Below are positions 45,512 through 56,983 of a stretch of 64,000 nucleotides of DNA, in pieces. How positions within the stretch are numbered: the stretch's first letter is position 1; each line of letters starts with the position of its first letter. The stretch comes from Strobilurus pachycystidiatus (lineage: Eukaryota > Basidiomycota > Agaricomycetes > Agaricales > Physalacriaceae). Below the pieces are notes generated by a model that was not told the DNA's origin, did no database searches, and saw only the letters and a program-made list of their open reading frames with translations. The position numbers were made by a program, and so were the translations under genes. Where the stretch lies: the NCBI GenBank assembly GCA_019915135.1, contig JAHLMK010000003.1, forward strand, positions 2,994,607 to 3,058,606. Reading direction: 5' to 3'.

Positions 45512-47181
45512 TGATACGCAGGGTACTATTCCAGTACTAGAAACGGGGAATTTTGCGATTCCTGAACAGCCCAAGACCTTAGGAACCTCCAGTCAAGTAC
45601 TTAGGATAGAGCACGCAGGAGTTACTGCCTTGACGCGGGCAAGCCTCCAGGACAAGGTCTAGGCGCCTTAACAAGTCCTTTAGGACAGGCGCGATCGAAA
45701 CCTTCGATCACCTTCATCCGAATATCCTTATCCGCGCGTTGGATCCCTTTCAAGATCCCGTACCTTTGCGTGTACCTTGTACTACAGACGATGTGCTATA
45801 ACCATTCGCACCCAAGGAGGGTCCAAGGTCTCCAGGCGGTTCGGGTCGAGCGACCCAAGACCGGCGCACCTCAACCCAAAGACCTGGAAGGTCCCGAAAT
45901 AGTTCAAGGACGTCACAACCCTTTGGGGAAACAATCTTCGGAGCTGTCAAGGACTCCGAACCGACGCCTTCCGCTATGCCGATCGATCATGATCCACGAT
46001 CAAGGACCACCCCGAAAGCAGGGTGTATTACCACTTTAAGAAAGCACTCCCCTGTAGTGTCTGCGCTCGAAAGGACGTTCTTAACGATCTCCATCCAACC
46101 TATACACAAGAAAGCAGGTGTCCGTAGGACCTTGCAACATAAAGATACCTAAGGATCGAAGTCCTTATCGGACCTGGATCTCCTGGGCACAAGGATTGTA
46201 CCATACCGCCAAGGTGGCGTATATGGCTAAAGGACCAAGCGGCCTGGCCGCAGTTGTTTCGACCAGGATAGCCAATAAGAATCCAGCACTTGTATGACTC
46301 GAAAGTCCGATGTATCCGATCCTAGAATAGATGCTTACTCAGTAGGAACCCACCAGTAGTATAAAAGGGCCCAAAGGACCCATATTTCGGTAGCTTAGAG
46401 CCCCCTCCAGTAGCCGCTAGTCAGACGCAGCCGTTGTAGTGAATCTATCTCGAGTTTCGACTCATTTCTGCAAAGTACACAACAGACCCAAAGACCTTTC
46501 CAAGATTTAAAGACATCAGGTGTTGCCAAACTCCTTGAAAGACTCGAAAGAACCTTATTCCGACGTACCAAGTCAAGTACCAACGAATCTACTTGGTGTT
46601 AGAACCTTGTATTCGCAAGAAGGCCGGTTTGCAAGTGGTTCTGCCTGCACTCACGCTCTTTCGTGAAGTACTTCCCTTTGAGGAATAAGTCGAGTTTGAA
46701 CGAGTGTTGTCAACGTCTGAGACACCTTTCGGAACCTTTGGTCCCGGTACAAGACACTAGAAGTTTGGATTAAGTGCAAGAAGGAGTCCTTATCGTTAGC
46801 AGTCCAGTGGCGTAAAACCTGCGGTAGCGGCCTGACGATCCAAGACAAAGTCCTTGTACACCAGAGCACTTGATAGGTAGAAGCTACATTGCCTCGCGCT
46901 GTTTAAGGTCTTCATACGTCAAGAGGTTCGGCCTACGACTTCAGGTTTTCTTGTGTCATTTCGATCAGAATCCCTTCCCTCCCTACACCCCCAAAAACAA
47001 CTCGTAGTTTAACTACAGCGATTCGGAATACATCTCTATTTCTCCATTACCAAAAGCACCTTGTTCTCTCGAACCTTTGTGCACCCCATCTCCCTTACAA
47101 GGAGTGTTAGTTGTGATAAGGATTGATAGTGGGTTAGACGATAGCATCTTTTTCAGAGGTCTATTCCGAACTTGCACATCA
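45512..47181 (+). repeat. 5' LTR, 1,670 bp
   Basis: It aligns end to end with 60222-61890, with by-eye differences in the order of 15-20, including a 9-base CCCTTCCCT-type insertion near 46970. Most single-base indels are one base fewer in a homopolymer on this side. The LTR is rich in AAGGTCC/GGACCTT-type words. Confidence 0.95.
46360..46366 (+). promoter_or_regulatory. TATA box of the 5' LTR
   Basis: TATAAAA lies in the context CCAGTAGTATAAAAGGGCCC, about 0.8 kb before the LTR end, consistent with a pol II promoter for the genomic RNA. Confidence 0.7.
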
Positions 47182-47186
47182 TATTT

Positions 47187-47204
47187 TGGAGCCCACCGCG
47201 AGGG
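47187..47204 (+). promoter_or_regulatory. Candidate primer-binding site
   Basis: TGGAGCCCACCGCGAGGG starts five bases after the LTR end. TGG pairs with a tRNA CCA end, as in primer-binding sites. The tRNA was not identified. Confidence 0.5.
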
Positions 47205-47250
47205 GGTGTAAATTTTGATTTCGAAAAAGAGACTTCTAAGTCGACCTTGA

Positions 47251-49119
47251 GATCGGAATCTCCATAAACAAAAGACACTGGCTGCAAGGAACTCTGGTCG
47301 TTACACCAACAGCCAGAACCGCGCAAATCCACAACCACCAAAAGGAGACCCAGTTATTGCCGGATCTTCAAATCCAGCAACCTCTGGTATCACTGGTCGC
47401 CTAAGAAGCAATCGCCCAATCGCCGGCTCACTTTACAACGGTTTACCTAGTGAAGTAGCTCAAGCACAGCGACGCTTTGCAGACCCGACTACTCCCAAGA
47501 ACCAAAAGAAGAAACGTACGCAAGTACCACCTTCAACACCTACTGCCCCTAGGATCAGATCTTCTTCAGATCCTGAATCGCCTTCGAGAACTCCAACCAG
47601 TATCCGAAGACATTCGGACTCTAGAACTTCACCTAGTCCCGCATTTGTGACACCTTTCGGAAGTCCTTTGACTGACCTTGAAGACCCCGAAAGTCCAGAA
47701 CCTATTACCCCCTTCATTGACTTTAACCCGTCTACCCAAAACACGATACCAGTTCCAGTAATGGCAGTACGAGCAATTGTACCTTCCGAGGAGCTTAGCG
47801 CTGAAGCTAGAGGCGAGATCCAAGGCAAGAAGATCCCGATACCATTCTCAAGGGATGCCCCAAAGTTCAAGGGACACTCCGGAGACGATGTGAGGGAATT
47901 CTTCACGATGTGCAACTGGATCTTTGACCAGACAGGAATCACCGAACAAGGTACTAAGTTGGAAGTAGCGGCGCTATACGCCGGCCACGAACAACGCCTA
48001 AGGTGGCACAAAAACCCAGACTACCTGAAAGGTGTCTGGGCGGACTTCCAAGAATCAGTTCTTTCCTCATACTCAAAGGGAAAGAACGATCCTACGTACG
48101 TCCCGGCCGACCTAAAGGATGCCTTGGACCCGTACCTGGCTAGGCCCGTAGCCAACAAGCAGAAATGGGAAAGCTTTCAGCGCGAAGTACTCCATATCAT
48201 GGGACATCTTATCACGTCGGGAGAACTTACCAATAAGGGTGCTATAGAAGATATCAAGTCCTCTATCACAGAGGGAGTTTGGCATAATGTCCTTGGGGAC
48301 CTCAGGCGCGATGCGAAAGCTAATGCAACAGCCGGGACAACCCCCACCTATGACTTCACGTTGTCAGAGGTCGAGGCAGCGATCTCCAACTACTTCTTGA
48401 CCGATAAATGGATGAGCAAGAGTGCGAAGGATAGTCCTTATAACAGAGAACTTATTCCCGCCTCTACCACCCGAATCAAGACAGAGGAGTTGGATGAATA
48501 CCTGAATAGGGTAGCTAGCCTTCAGGACATTATCCAGAAAGGAGAAAAGGAACGCGAAGAGGCTCGCAAGGCTGATCAGAAGATGATGGCAGAACTTCTC
48601 CATACCTTACAGCGTGGAGGTCCGCAAGGACTCCGCACCCAAGGTTTTGTACAAGAAGCCTCGCCGATTTATCTACAAACACCTGCTCAAGGTGTCTCAG
48701 TCCCGACCAACTTACCGAATGGACTCTACAAAGCTCCTCCGGGCGCGTTCCCAGGAAACAAGTTCGTAGTTAACGATGGAAGGTGTTACTTCTGTCGTGA
48801 ACTAGGGCATATTGTAGCGAATTGTCCTACAAAGGAAATGTGCGAAAGCAATGGTCATATCTACAAGCCTGGTGGTACCAACATATATCATGTAACGAAT
48901 GGAACTACTAGTCAACCTATTCAAAGGGTTAGTCCCAAGCAGCCTCTCAGCCCTTGGGAACAAGTCCAGAAGTTTCAACAAGAAAATGCACCTAAGGTAT
49001 CGGCGTTCCAATCTCAAGAAGATGAGTTTGCACCTGAGGTCGCGATGTATGTTCAAACCCCAACCCAAGAAGAAGAGTTTGCCCCCGACGCCTATCAGGG
49101 TTTCGGCAGGGCTCGATGA
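47251..49119 (+). CDS. gag: Gag polyprotein of the Ty3 element
   Basis: The frame is open from 47251 after a TGA, but its first in-frame ATG is at 47761 (MAVRAIVPSEELSAEARGE). The 510 nt before that ATG have coding character (Pro/Ser-rich, no stop), so a non-AUG start or a spliced leader may be used. From 47761 the product would be 452 residues. Capsid-like sequence includes FKGHSGDDVREFFTMCNWIF and EVAALYAGHEQRLRWHKNPD. A CCHC zinc knuckle (CYFCRELGHIVANC) is near 48786-48827. TGA is at 49117-49119, 13 bases after a GGGTTTC slippery heptamer. Confidence 0.88.
   Translation, partial: DRNLHKQKTLAARNSGRYTNSQNRANPQPPKGDPVIAGSSNPATSGITGRLRSNRPIAGSLYNGLPSEVAQAQRRFADPTTPKNQKKKRTQVPPSTPTAPRIRSSSDPESPSRTPTSIRRHSDSRTSPSPAFVTPFGSPLTDLEDPESPEPITPFIDFNPSTQNTIPVPVMAVRAIVPSEELSAEARGEIQGKKIPIPFSRDAPKFKGHSGDDVREFFTMCNWIFDQTGITEQGTKLEVAALYAGHEQRLRWHKNPDYLKGVWADFQESVLSSYSKGKNDPTYVPADLKDALDPYLARPVANKQKWESFQREVLHIMGHLITSGELTNKGAIEDIKSSITEGVWHNVLGDLRRDAKANATAGTTPTYDFTLSEVEAAISNYFLTDKWMSKSAKDSPYNRELIPASTTRIKTEELDEYLNRVASLQDIIQKGEKEREEARKADQKMMAELLHTLQRGGPQGLRTQGFVQEASPIYLQTPAQGVSVPTNLPNGLYKAPPGAFPGNKFVVNDGRCYFCRELGHIVANCPTKEMCESNGHIYKPGGTNIYHVTNGTTSQPIQRVSPKQPLSPWEQVQKFQQENAPKVSAFQSQEDEFAPEVAMYVQTPTQEEEFAPDAYQGFGRAR
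49098..49104 (+). promoter_or_regulatory. Candidate -1 frameshift site, gag to protease
   Basis: G-GGT-TTC matches X-XXY-YYZ in the gag reading phase (codons CAG GGT TTC). After a -1 shift the protease frame is open to 50288. ATGA at 49116-49119 also overlaps the gag stop and protease frame, so reinitiation is the alternative. Confidence 0.65.
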
Positions 49120-50288
49120 AGGAAGGAGTGCAGTTAGCACATACTCCTCCGGAGAGCCAATTCACTGTAGAAACTCGTCAGACTCGTCAGAGCGCAAAAG
49201 CACCTAGTGCACCTGTGGATTCAACTCCACAAAACAAGGTAACCTCATGGCCTAAGGACCGGGTGTCCGTGGTCATTCCAAAAGCAGCGCCGCCTAAGGT
49301 ATCATTCTCCAAGCCGGAAGTCACTCAAGAAGTAGAACCTGTTGACCAGGACCTTCTTGACGAAGTCCTGGCGATGGAAGAACCCGGCCCGGTGCCGCAA
49401 CCAAAAGCAGATTCAACTCTGCCAGAAAAGAACCAACCAAAGGTTCAACCTAAGGAACCTAAGGTCAAGAGTTTCCAACGTCGTAGCCTGGCAGAAGAAC
49501 TCTTGCACAAGAATCCCAGTTGGCGTGAAGCCTGGAAGTTCTTGTTACCCGAAGCCCTACTAGCTACCAACCCCCCTTGGCAGCAGAGCATTTCGGACTT
49601 CATCAGGAAACGCAACACGCCTGTGGCTGTATTCAAGACGGAAGTAGTGGCTGATACGGTCCAAGACCACTTCCAACCCGAGCTATATTCAGTCAACTTT
49701 CATGAACAAGGTGATTTACCTATTGGTGGAATTATAGTCCACGATGCGGTAGAACAGTTTGTAAACCTTTCCGGAGGTCACTATACTGGTCCCTTTCAAA
49801 TGATAAGTGGCAATATGGCGCCGGAAAATGCAGATCTACGAACCTTTTGGCCCTTGATTAACAAGAATGGTAAAAAGGAGAGTTTAGTGGATGGTGGGTC
49901 ACAGATTGCCTCCATTTCGCTCAAGGCAGCATTGGAACTAGGAATAGCCTATGATCCCACTTTCACCATTACTATGGAAAGTGCGGACAAGGGACGAACC
50001 AGTACCTTGGGATTGGCTCGTAACATACCTTTTGACTTTGAAGGAATTGTCTATTACCTTCAGTTGCATGTGTTGCAGGATCCCGCCTATGAGGTCCTAC
50101 TGGGACGACCTTTCGAGATCGTTTCAAACCTGGTCATCACCAACCTTCCCAACGGGAACGCAATCGGAACCCTTACGGATAACACCAATGGGAAGAAGTT
50201 ATCGCTACCTTCTTACCGTCGAGGACAGATCCCAAGACATATGATTCCAGGAGGACAAACGGGTTTTCACGGGAACCTAAGGACGTAG
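49105..50288 (+). CDS. pro: Protease region of the Ty3 element (separate frame)
   Basis: This frame is -1 to gag; its first ATG is 49116. The N-terminal part is Lys/Pro-rich linker. About 150 residues in comes a charged helical region (SFQRRSLAEELLHKNPSW). Near 49888 is LVDGGSQIASISLKAALELG, with the D-G-G-S active site of retropepsin-type aspartic proteases, followed by YEVLLGRPFEIVSNLVITNL, the C-terminal ...LLGR.. hallmark. It ends at TAG 50286-50288, 19 bases after a GGGTTTT heptamer. It processes the Gag-Pro-Pol polyprotein. Confidence 0.85.
50261..50267 (+). promoter_or_regulatory. Candidate -1 frameshift site, protease to pol
   Basis: G-GGT-TTT matches X-XXY-YYZ in the protease phase (ACG GGT TTT CAC). 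The pol frame is -1 relative to it and is open directly after (SREPKDVGNSYEEAVLIL...). The first possible ATG of pol lies further downstream, so shifting is the simplest way to translate the beginning of pol. Confidence 0.7.
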
Positions 50289-53200
50289 GAAATTCCTATG
50301 AAGAAGCCGTGTTGATCCTTGAAAGGTCACCCGAAGGAAACATCGAAGTAAAGCAAAGTTGGATACCTGGTGATAACAGGGAGACCTTCGGGGAAGGGGA
50401 CTTAACGTCCTTATACATGAAGAAGTCACCCAATAGGGTTCATCAGGCAGCCAAAAGGCTAAGGAAGCAACACGCCTTCATGCATGCATCGATGCACCAA
50501 GCATCGACACCTATGACCGTCCCAGAACATATGGTGACACCTACGGGACTATTAAAGGTCCCAACCAAGACTCAAGGCTTTCGCAAGGTATTCAATATCA
50601 ACCAGATTGCGGAAGACCAAGAAGAATTTAAGTCCTATGCTACTGCGACTTTGAATCTCTTTTATGGGGTACCAAAGGAGCTAGAACAAGTCTTTACGGG
50701 CTTGTCGGTAACCTTACCAAAGGATTACATGGCGGAGGCCCAACAGGAGTTCCTAAGGTTGGAAAGTCAGATCCCTAAGAGGGGTGTCTTCGTAGGAAAG
50801 AAGTACAAGCCAGTAGCCTTGAAAACCAAAGCTCACCTTGGAACCTTACCTGAAGAATTCAGGATCAAGCGCCACATTCATGGAGACCCACTAGCTGGGA
50901 TGCCGGAATTAGTACCTGATCCACCACCCTTCGTACCCACAGGTAGGTATACTGCCGAAAGGAGGGAACAGATACAAGCCGACCACGTCGGGGACTTCCT
51001 GACGGATGCAGAAAGACGGATTATAGACTCCATCTTCTGTAACCAGAACGAAGGCTTTGCCTGGGAAGAATCTGAGAAAGGACACTTCAAGCCAGAGTTC
51101 TTTCCACCAGTGGATATCCCGGTAATACCGCACACACCTTGGGTGTTGAGGAATATACCAATTCCACCAGGAATCTATGACGAAGTCTGTAAGATTATCA
51201 AGCACAAACTAGACTCGGGCGTGTATGAGCCTTCGAACTCCTCATACCGCTCCAGGTGGTTCTGTGTTGTTAAGAAGGATGGAAAGAAACTTCGCCTAGT
51301 GCACAGTCTGGAACCACTCAATGCGGTGACCATTGCGCACTCAGGGTTACCTCCAGCCACGGAGGAACTAGCGGAGTCCTTTGCAGGACGAAGTTGTGGA
51401 GGGACCTTGGATCTGTTCGTTGGATATGACGAACGGCTCCTTGCCACCGCGTCTCGCGATATGACAACCTTCTCGACACCTTACGGAGCGTTAAGGTTAA
51501 AGACCTTACCAATGGGCTGGACTAATTCAGTACCTATCTTTCATGACGATGTTACAACGATTCTCAAGGATGAAATACCAGCCTTTACCAGACCTTATAT
51601 CGACGATGTGCCCGTCCGCGGACCCGCTACGCGATATGAACAAACTGATGGCACCTACGAAACGCTTCCAGGTCATCCTGAAGTAAGGCGTTTCGTTTGG
51701 GAACACCTTGTGAACATGAACAGGATCATACAGCGAATGAAACATGCCGGAGGGACCTTTTCTGGTCACAAGGCTATCATTTGTGCAGAAGAGATTGTGG
51801 TAGTGGGACATGTCTGTACCTACGAAGGTAGAAAGCCAGCTGAAGATCGCGTTAAGGTGATCTCGGATTGGCCCCCTTGTAAAGCGCTCACGGAAGTCCG
51901 TTCGTTCTTAGGAACAGCTGGAATCTTCAGAGCATTTGTAAAGGACTACTCTAAGAAGGCGTTACCTTTGACCAGGTTAACTAAAGACATTACCAAGTTC
52001 AGATGGACAGACGAGGAGCAGGAAAGTATGGATACCTTAAAGGAAGCCATACGAACTTGTCCGATGCTGAAACCACTGAATTATGAATGGTCCACGCCAA
52101 TCACACTGTCGGTAGACACTTCTTACCAGGCAGTAGGTTTCTATCTGTCCCAGGTAGATCCCAAGGACCCTAAGAAACGATACTTTGCGAAGTTTATGTC
52201 TCTGACCTTGAACGAAAGAGAGGCAAGGTACTCGCAAGCCAAGCGAGAACTATTCGGGCTCTTCAGAGCTCTGTCCGCGTGCAAGTACTACCTTCTAGGG
52301 TGTAGAAAACTAGAAATTGAAGTAGATGCAAAATACATCAAAGGCATGTTATCAAACGTGGACTCCTTAGCGAACGCAAACCTGCAAAGGTGGGCTGAGG
52401 AGATCCTGATGTACCACTTCACGCTTGTACACGTACCAGGAAAGGTTCATGGCCCGGATGGTTTAAGTCGCCGTCCAGCTTCAGAGCATGATGTAGTAGT
52501 ACCCAGACCTCACATAAACATAGAGGATGACGAGGTCAATACCTTTGAGTACCAGGAGCCTAAAGGTCTGCCTATAGAGGAGCAGCCGTTAGAATTTGAC
52601 ACTTTCAGGAATGACATCGACAGTAGGGGAGGCTATTTCCAAGAAATAGTACGGAGTCCTTTACCAGACCATATAAAGGTTTCTAAAGCGGTAAGGACTT
52701 CGGGACTAGTGAACGTTAAGGATATCGAAGGCTGGATGCATATCACGGAGTTCCCAGAGCTCAATAAGAGCAAACGGGAACGGTTGTGGGAGACCTATTT
52801 GCCCAAACTTCAACCTTACTTACAATCGGAAGATGGACTTGAGGACGAAGACTTGGAGAAATGGAGCAAAGACTTCTTTGTCCAGCATGAAAGGTTATAC
52901 CGAACCCATTCGGACTCCCACCCCCGTCGAGTGCTACTTCCAACTGAACGAATCCCGGTTTGTAAAGCTCTACACGATCGGGCAGGACATAAAGGACAAT
53001 ATTCCGTGTTACAACTCATCATGAAGCGATTCTGGTGGCCAGGTATGGAGGTCGACATACGATGGTATGTAAGGACCTGTGTACTATGCCAGAAACGCCA
53101 GAAACGTAACATAAAGGTTGCACCAACAATTACTTCAACTCCAGGTATCTACGAAAGGGCTTATATAGACACCTTCCGGATGCCTAAGGCAGGAGAGGAA

Positions 53201-54154
53201 TCCATTCGAAAGAAACGACCTTCAAAATGGGCCGGCTTCAATGCTGTGACCGTAGCAAGGTGTGGATTAACAAGTTGGCCAGAGGCAAGGGCTCTCAAGG
53301 AAGAGACCGCCGAGTCACTGGGAGAATGGATCTTTGAGGACATTCTATGCAGGTGGGGTTGTATCAAGGAAATTGTAACCGACAATGGGCCAGCAATCAA
53401 GAAGGCCTTAGTACATATTGAACAGAAATACGGTATTACGGGTATCTTGATCACGGCGTACAATAAGCAAGCCAACGGAAAGGTTGAACGAGGACACTGG
53501 GATATCCGTCAATCTCTCTTCAAGGTATGCAGGGGTAAACCCGAGCAATGGCCAGAGTTCCTACATGAGGTCCTTTGGGCAGAGCGCATTACCATAAAGA
53601 GAAGTCTAGGTACTTCAGCGTTCCAGGCAGTAACCGGTTGTGAACCAATCATGCCAATGGACCTGGAGGAATTGACTTGGCTGGTCGAAGCACCAGGTCG
53701 ACTGGTCTCCCATTCGGACCTTATTGCCTTCCGAGCTAGGCAGCTCATCAAGCACAAGGAAGATACTGCCAAGTTAAGGTCGAAGGTCCTTCTAAATAAA
53801 CAGAAGGCCGCGGCGAAGTTCCTAGAGGACTTCCAGAACAGTATCCCTCGCTACAAATTCAAAACTGGTGAACTAGTGCTAGTAAGGAACACTAGGATCG
53901 AATCAGAAATGAATGCGAAGTTCAAGGAAAGGTTTATGGGACCTTACGCGGTAGTAACAAGGACCTCGGCAGGAAACTATGTGGTCTGCGAGTTGGACGG
54001 GACAATCTACAAAGACAAGATAGCTCAGTTCCGTGTAATACCTTTTGTATCGCGACGAGATCCTATAGACCTTGGAAAACAGTTCTTTGATCGACTACAC
54101 TTCATAAGTAAGCCGATCACAAAGACCTTAGATGTCCTTGCCAGAACTACGTGA
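50268..54154 (+). CDS. pol: Pol polyprotein: reverse transcriptase, RNase H, integrase
   Basis: About 1,295 codons are open from the frameshift site. The RT domain has LDLFVGYDERLLATASRDM, LPMGWTNSVPIFHDD and the YIDD catalytic box at 51596-51607. RNase H has ITLSVDTSYQAVGFYLSQ. Integrase has the HHCC zinc module (HDRAGHKGQYS...CVLCQ), then catalytic Asp in YIDTFRMP (about 53165), Asp in TDNGPAIK and Glu in ANGKVERGH. The C-terminus has a basic domain and FKERFMGPYAVVTRTSAGNY, a GPY/F-type module. The integrase-last order fixes it as Ty3/Metaviridae. No internal stops. Confidence 0.93.
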
Positions 54155-54492
54155 CCTTGAGCACCCAAGAATGAACTACAGCTTCAAAGGAAGCTAAGGT
54201 ACCATACCAGATGACGGGGACGTCATCAGAAAAGTAAAGAGAGAATAGAGGGACATCGGTCCATTTATTCAAGGACTATAAAAATTTTATTTAAAACTCA
54301 TTCTGTGCCCAGCTGGCTACAATAGTAGCTAAGGTAGCTGTGAACTAGGGACAGAATAGAGAAGCAAGACAAGGCACGAGGCATCAGGGAAGTGGCGGGG
54401 TGCGAACCAAGAAAGCTTAAAGGTGATGAAGCCGTAAGGTGATGTGGTAAGCGCAAAAAGGAAGCACCACTCACCGAACCACCACCACGACA
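54155..54492. promoter_or_regulatory. Spacer between pol and ORF4 with a TATA-like box
   Basis: The A/T-rich block TATAAAAATTTTATTTAAAA begins at 54277, about 210 bp upstream of the ORF4 ATG. It could be an internal promoter for ORF4. Inference. Confidence 0.45.
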
Positions 54493-56597
54493 ATGCCAAC
54501 AAGCTCGCCCCAGGATACCGAGCCCAAGGAGGACGTGAAGGTAAGCAACCAACACGATCACCGGCAGGGCGGCATGCGAACTAACTTACCAAAAGGAGCA
54601 GTCGCCGCCGCCGCCGCCAACGTCGCCCCAAGGACATCAGGAGCCTCCCGCAGCTCAGGAGGAAGAGGAAAAAGAGGCGCAAGCACAGGAACAGGTGAGT
54701 AAAGGCCAAAGACGCGTAGAAATACGAAAAGACTTACCACCGCCGCTCCTCGCGCTAGCTCCCACTCATCGCCTGCGAAGCTAGGCCGGACCACGTCAAG
54801 ATGACTCGCCCTCTGTTTGACTACAGTGGCTTCCTTACAAACAGGACCGTACCTCAGGAGCTGGACGCGGGCATCAGTCTGCGTCTGGCCGAGTCGCTAG
54901 ACAACAAACCGTCAGCGACGCGCGATATCCTACAGGACGCCGGTTACAAAGGATATCTTCGAAACGGAGTATTCTGGCTGACCTTCCAGGACGCGCTCGA
55001 AGCAGTTCCCGCCGGAAAACGAACAACGCTGGAACGCGTCGAGATGGCGCTCAGCGCCGCGTGGGGCACCACCAAGGCCTACAAGAAACAAGTCAACCCC
55101 CCATACGAGACCACTTTCTTGGGTAACGACCGCATCGCCCCAGAGCTTGCGATCCGACTCTCGGAAGACGACGCCCAGCGTTGTTTTCTGGAGTTAGATC
55201 ACCTCTGGAACTTCATACCTGACCAGGACCGAGCGAACGCGTTCTGGGGGGCGCTTCTCGTGGAAATGCGCAAACATCGCGACGACACGCCCATCGAGGG
55301 GTCCTTTTACAAGGCCATGGACGACCTAATCGAGAGCTCGATAACCGAGCTTGGGATTAGCGACTACCAGCGCGAGGAAACGCCGAGTCTCGACAGCAAG
55401 GTCGACGACGAAGGAACCCCGCGCCCCACGCTGCAGCAGCTCGCGCAGGAGGCGTCGCCCAGTCCCCGCGACTCGCGAGTCCCGTCTCCGGCACCCCCTT
55501 CGCACCACGAACCCACGCCCCAGCCTGAGCTGGAACCTCCCAAGCGCAAACCGTACGTCGCGGCAAGCAAGGGCGGTCCCAAGTCAACCACCAAGTACGT
55601 CCGCCGCACCATCGCGCCCCTAACGTTTGCTGATGCCTCAACAAGGCCGAGGGCCGTTGCCGTGAAGGTGGAACCCAAGGACAAAGACGTCGAACCTGCC
55701 AGGAAGACTTCAGTCGCGCGTGCCACTACCGGTGGCGCCCAGAAACGCAAGTTCGACGAACGCAACTCCGAGGACGCCGAAGCCAGCGACGAAGAAGAAG
55801 ACGACTTCGTCCTGGATGAGCGCGACAAAAGTAACCCGCGCATCCCCCTCCACCGTGACGATGGCTTCTGCGGTCCCTGTATCAAGCAGAGACTGTCGTG
55901 CACGTACTACCGGATCCACGCGACGCCCGCAGAAAAGAACAACAGCTTCACCTGCGACCAGTGCAAGGAGAAGGATGGTCAACACGGGCCGTGCTGGGTT
56001 GCGTGGAGGAGGAGTCAAGTCCCCGCCCCGTGGAAGGAGGTCGCGCCAAAGATCCGCGCCCAGCTACAGACCGCGGCGAAGCGCAAGACCGACGCCCAGA
56101 TCCGAGCCCGCACGAGTCAAGACTACTCGGACGCGGCGCGCGCGATCGCGGCGGAAGCAGACAGGCTGTGGAAAGAGGAGAAGGAGAGGAAGAAATCGAG
56201 GAAGGAGGAGCCAGCCGCGAAACGCCGTCGCGTCGAGAGCGCCGCTGGAAAGAAGGGCAAGGCAAAGAAGGAGGAAACGTCGGACGAAGAGGAGACTGGC
56301 GACTCCGACGTCGAGGAGATCCAAGCGCCCCGGACCCGCCTCCAGAAGGGAAAAGTAAGCGCCGCCCCGCCTCCCGCCTCGACCAAGTCCTCGAAGGGAG
56401 CCGCCACGTCGATCAGCGCGGTCCAACGCCAGGACAAAGGCGAAGGAGCTAGCCGTCAAGGTGTGCCGTCCTCCGCCTCCGCCAGCCGCATCGACCCCGC
56501 CGAGGACGTGGACAAGGTCCTCGCGATGTACTTCTCCCTCAGTGAGAAGAGCCGCCGAAAGTTCAGGAAGATAGCCGAGATTGCGGTGGGACGTTAG
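54493..56597 (+). CDS. ORF4 of the retrotransposon: sense, spliced, Cys-rich basic protein, function unknown
   Basis: Three exons: MPTSSPQDTEPKEDVK; EQSPPPPPTSPQGHQEPPAA and an acidic stretch; then LPLIACEARPDHVKMTRPLF and about 600 further residues without interruption. The N-terminal region looks globular (LRNGVFWLTFQDALEAVPAG). A disordered Pro/Ser linker follows. A cysteine cluster comes near residue 400 (CGPCIKQRLSC, C-x2-C-x6-C; then CDQCKEKDGQHGPC). The Lys/Glu-rich tail includes nuclear localisation-like KRRR and a final helix with YFSLSEKSRRKFRKIAEIA. The first two introns (54542-54596 and 54696-54760 approximately) have GT-AG ends. GC content is higher than in pol. It could be a nucleic acid-binding accessory protein. 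No family recognised. Confidence 0.68.
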
Positions 56598-56983
56598 TCG
56601 CGTCCCGCCGCTAATCTTTTCTTTTTTTTATATACGCGAATACCAGTCAGTGCCAAACGGACACTTTTCATATACGCATTCCCCGCCCCGTTGTATTTTA
56701 TAAAAATATACAACTTCTTGTACTCCAAAGAACCGTGTGAAAACCACCGAGGTGCAAGAACAAGGAACCTTAGTGGGAACCTTAAGTCAAGGGGAGAATC
56801 CAGGACTCTCCTTGGAATATCAAAGGTCGCGAAGTTCGGGGGCTGAGAACCTTAGACGATGAAAAGGTCCACAAGAAGCTGTGTTACGAGTAAAGTAATA
56901 CAGACAAAGCAATGTGACTATAAGGAACATTCGTAAGGCAGAAAAGAAAAGCGACCTTTAGGTCAAAAGAAGTCAACTAAGGA
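56598..56983. terminator. Convergent 3' region with T/A-rich stretch
   Basis: After the ORF4 stop comes TTTTCTTTTTTTTATATAC (about 56617-56635) and ATTTTATAAAAATATACAAC near 56693-56712, plausible 3'-end signals between convergent ORF4 and ORF5. Poly(A) sites themselves are not visible. Confidence 0.4.

Noticed and set aside
55364..56459. Several antisense and alternate frames over ORF4
   Set aside because: The region is GC-rich, so stops are rare in all frames. Only the sense frame has consistent domains and splice junctions.
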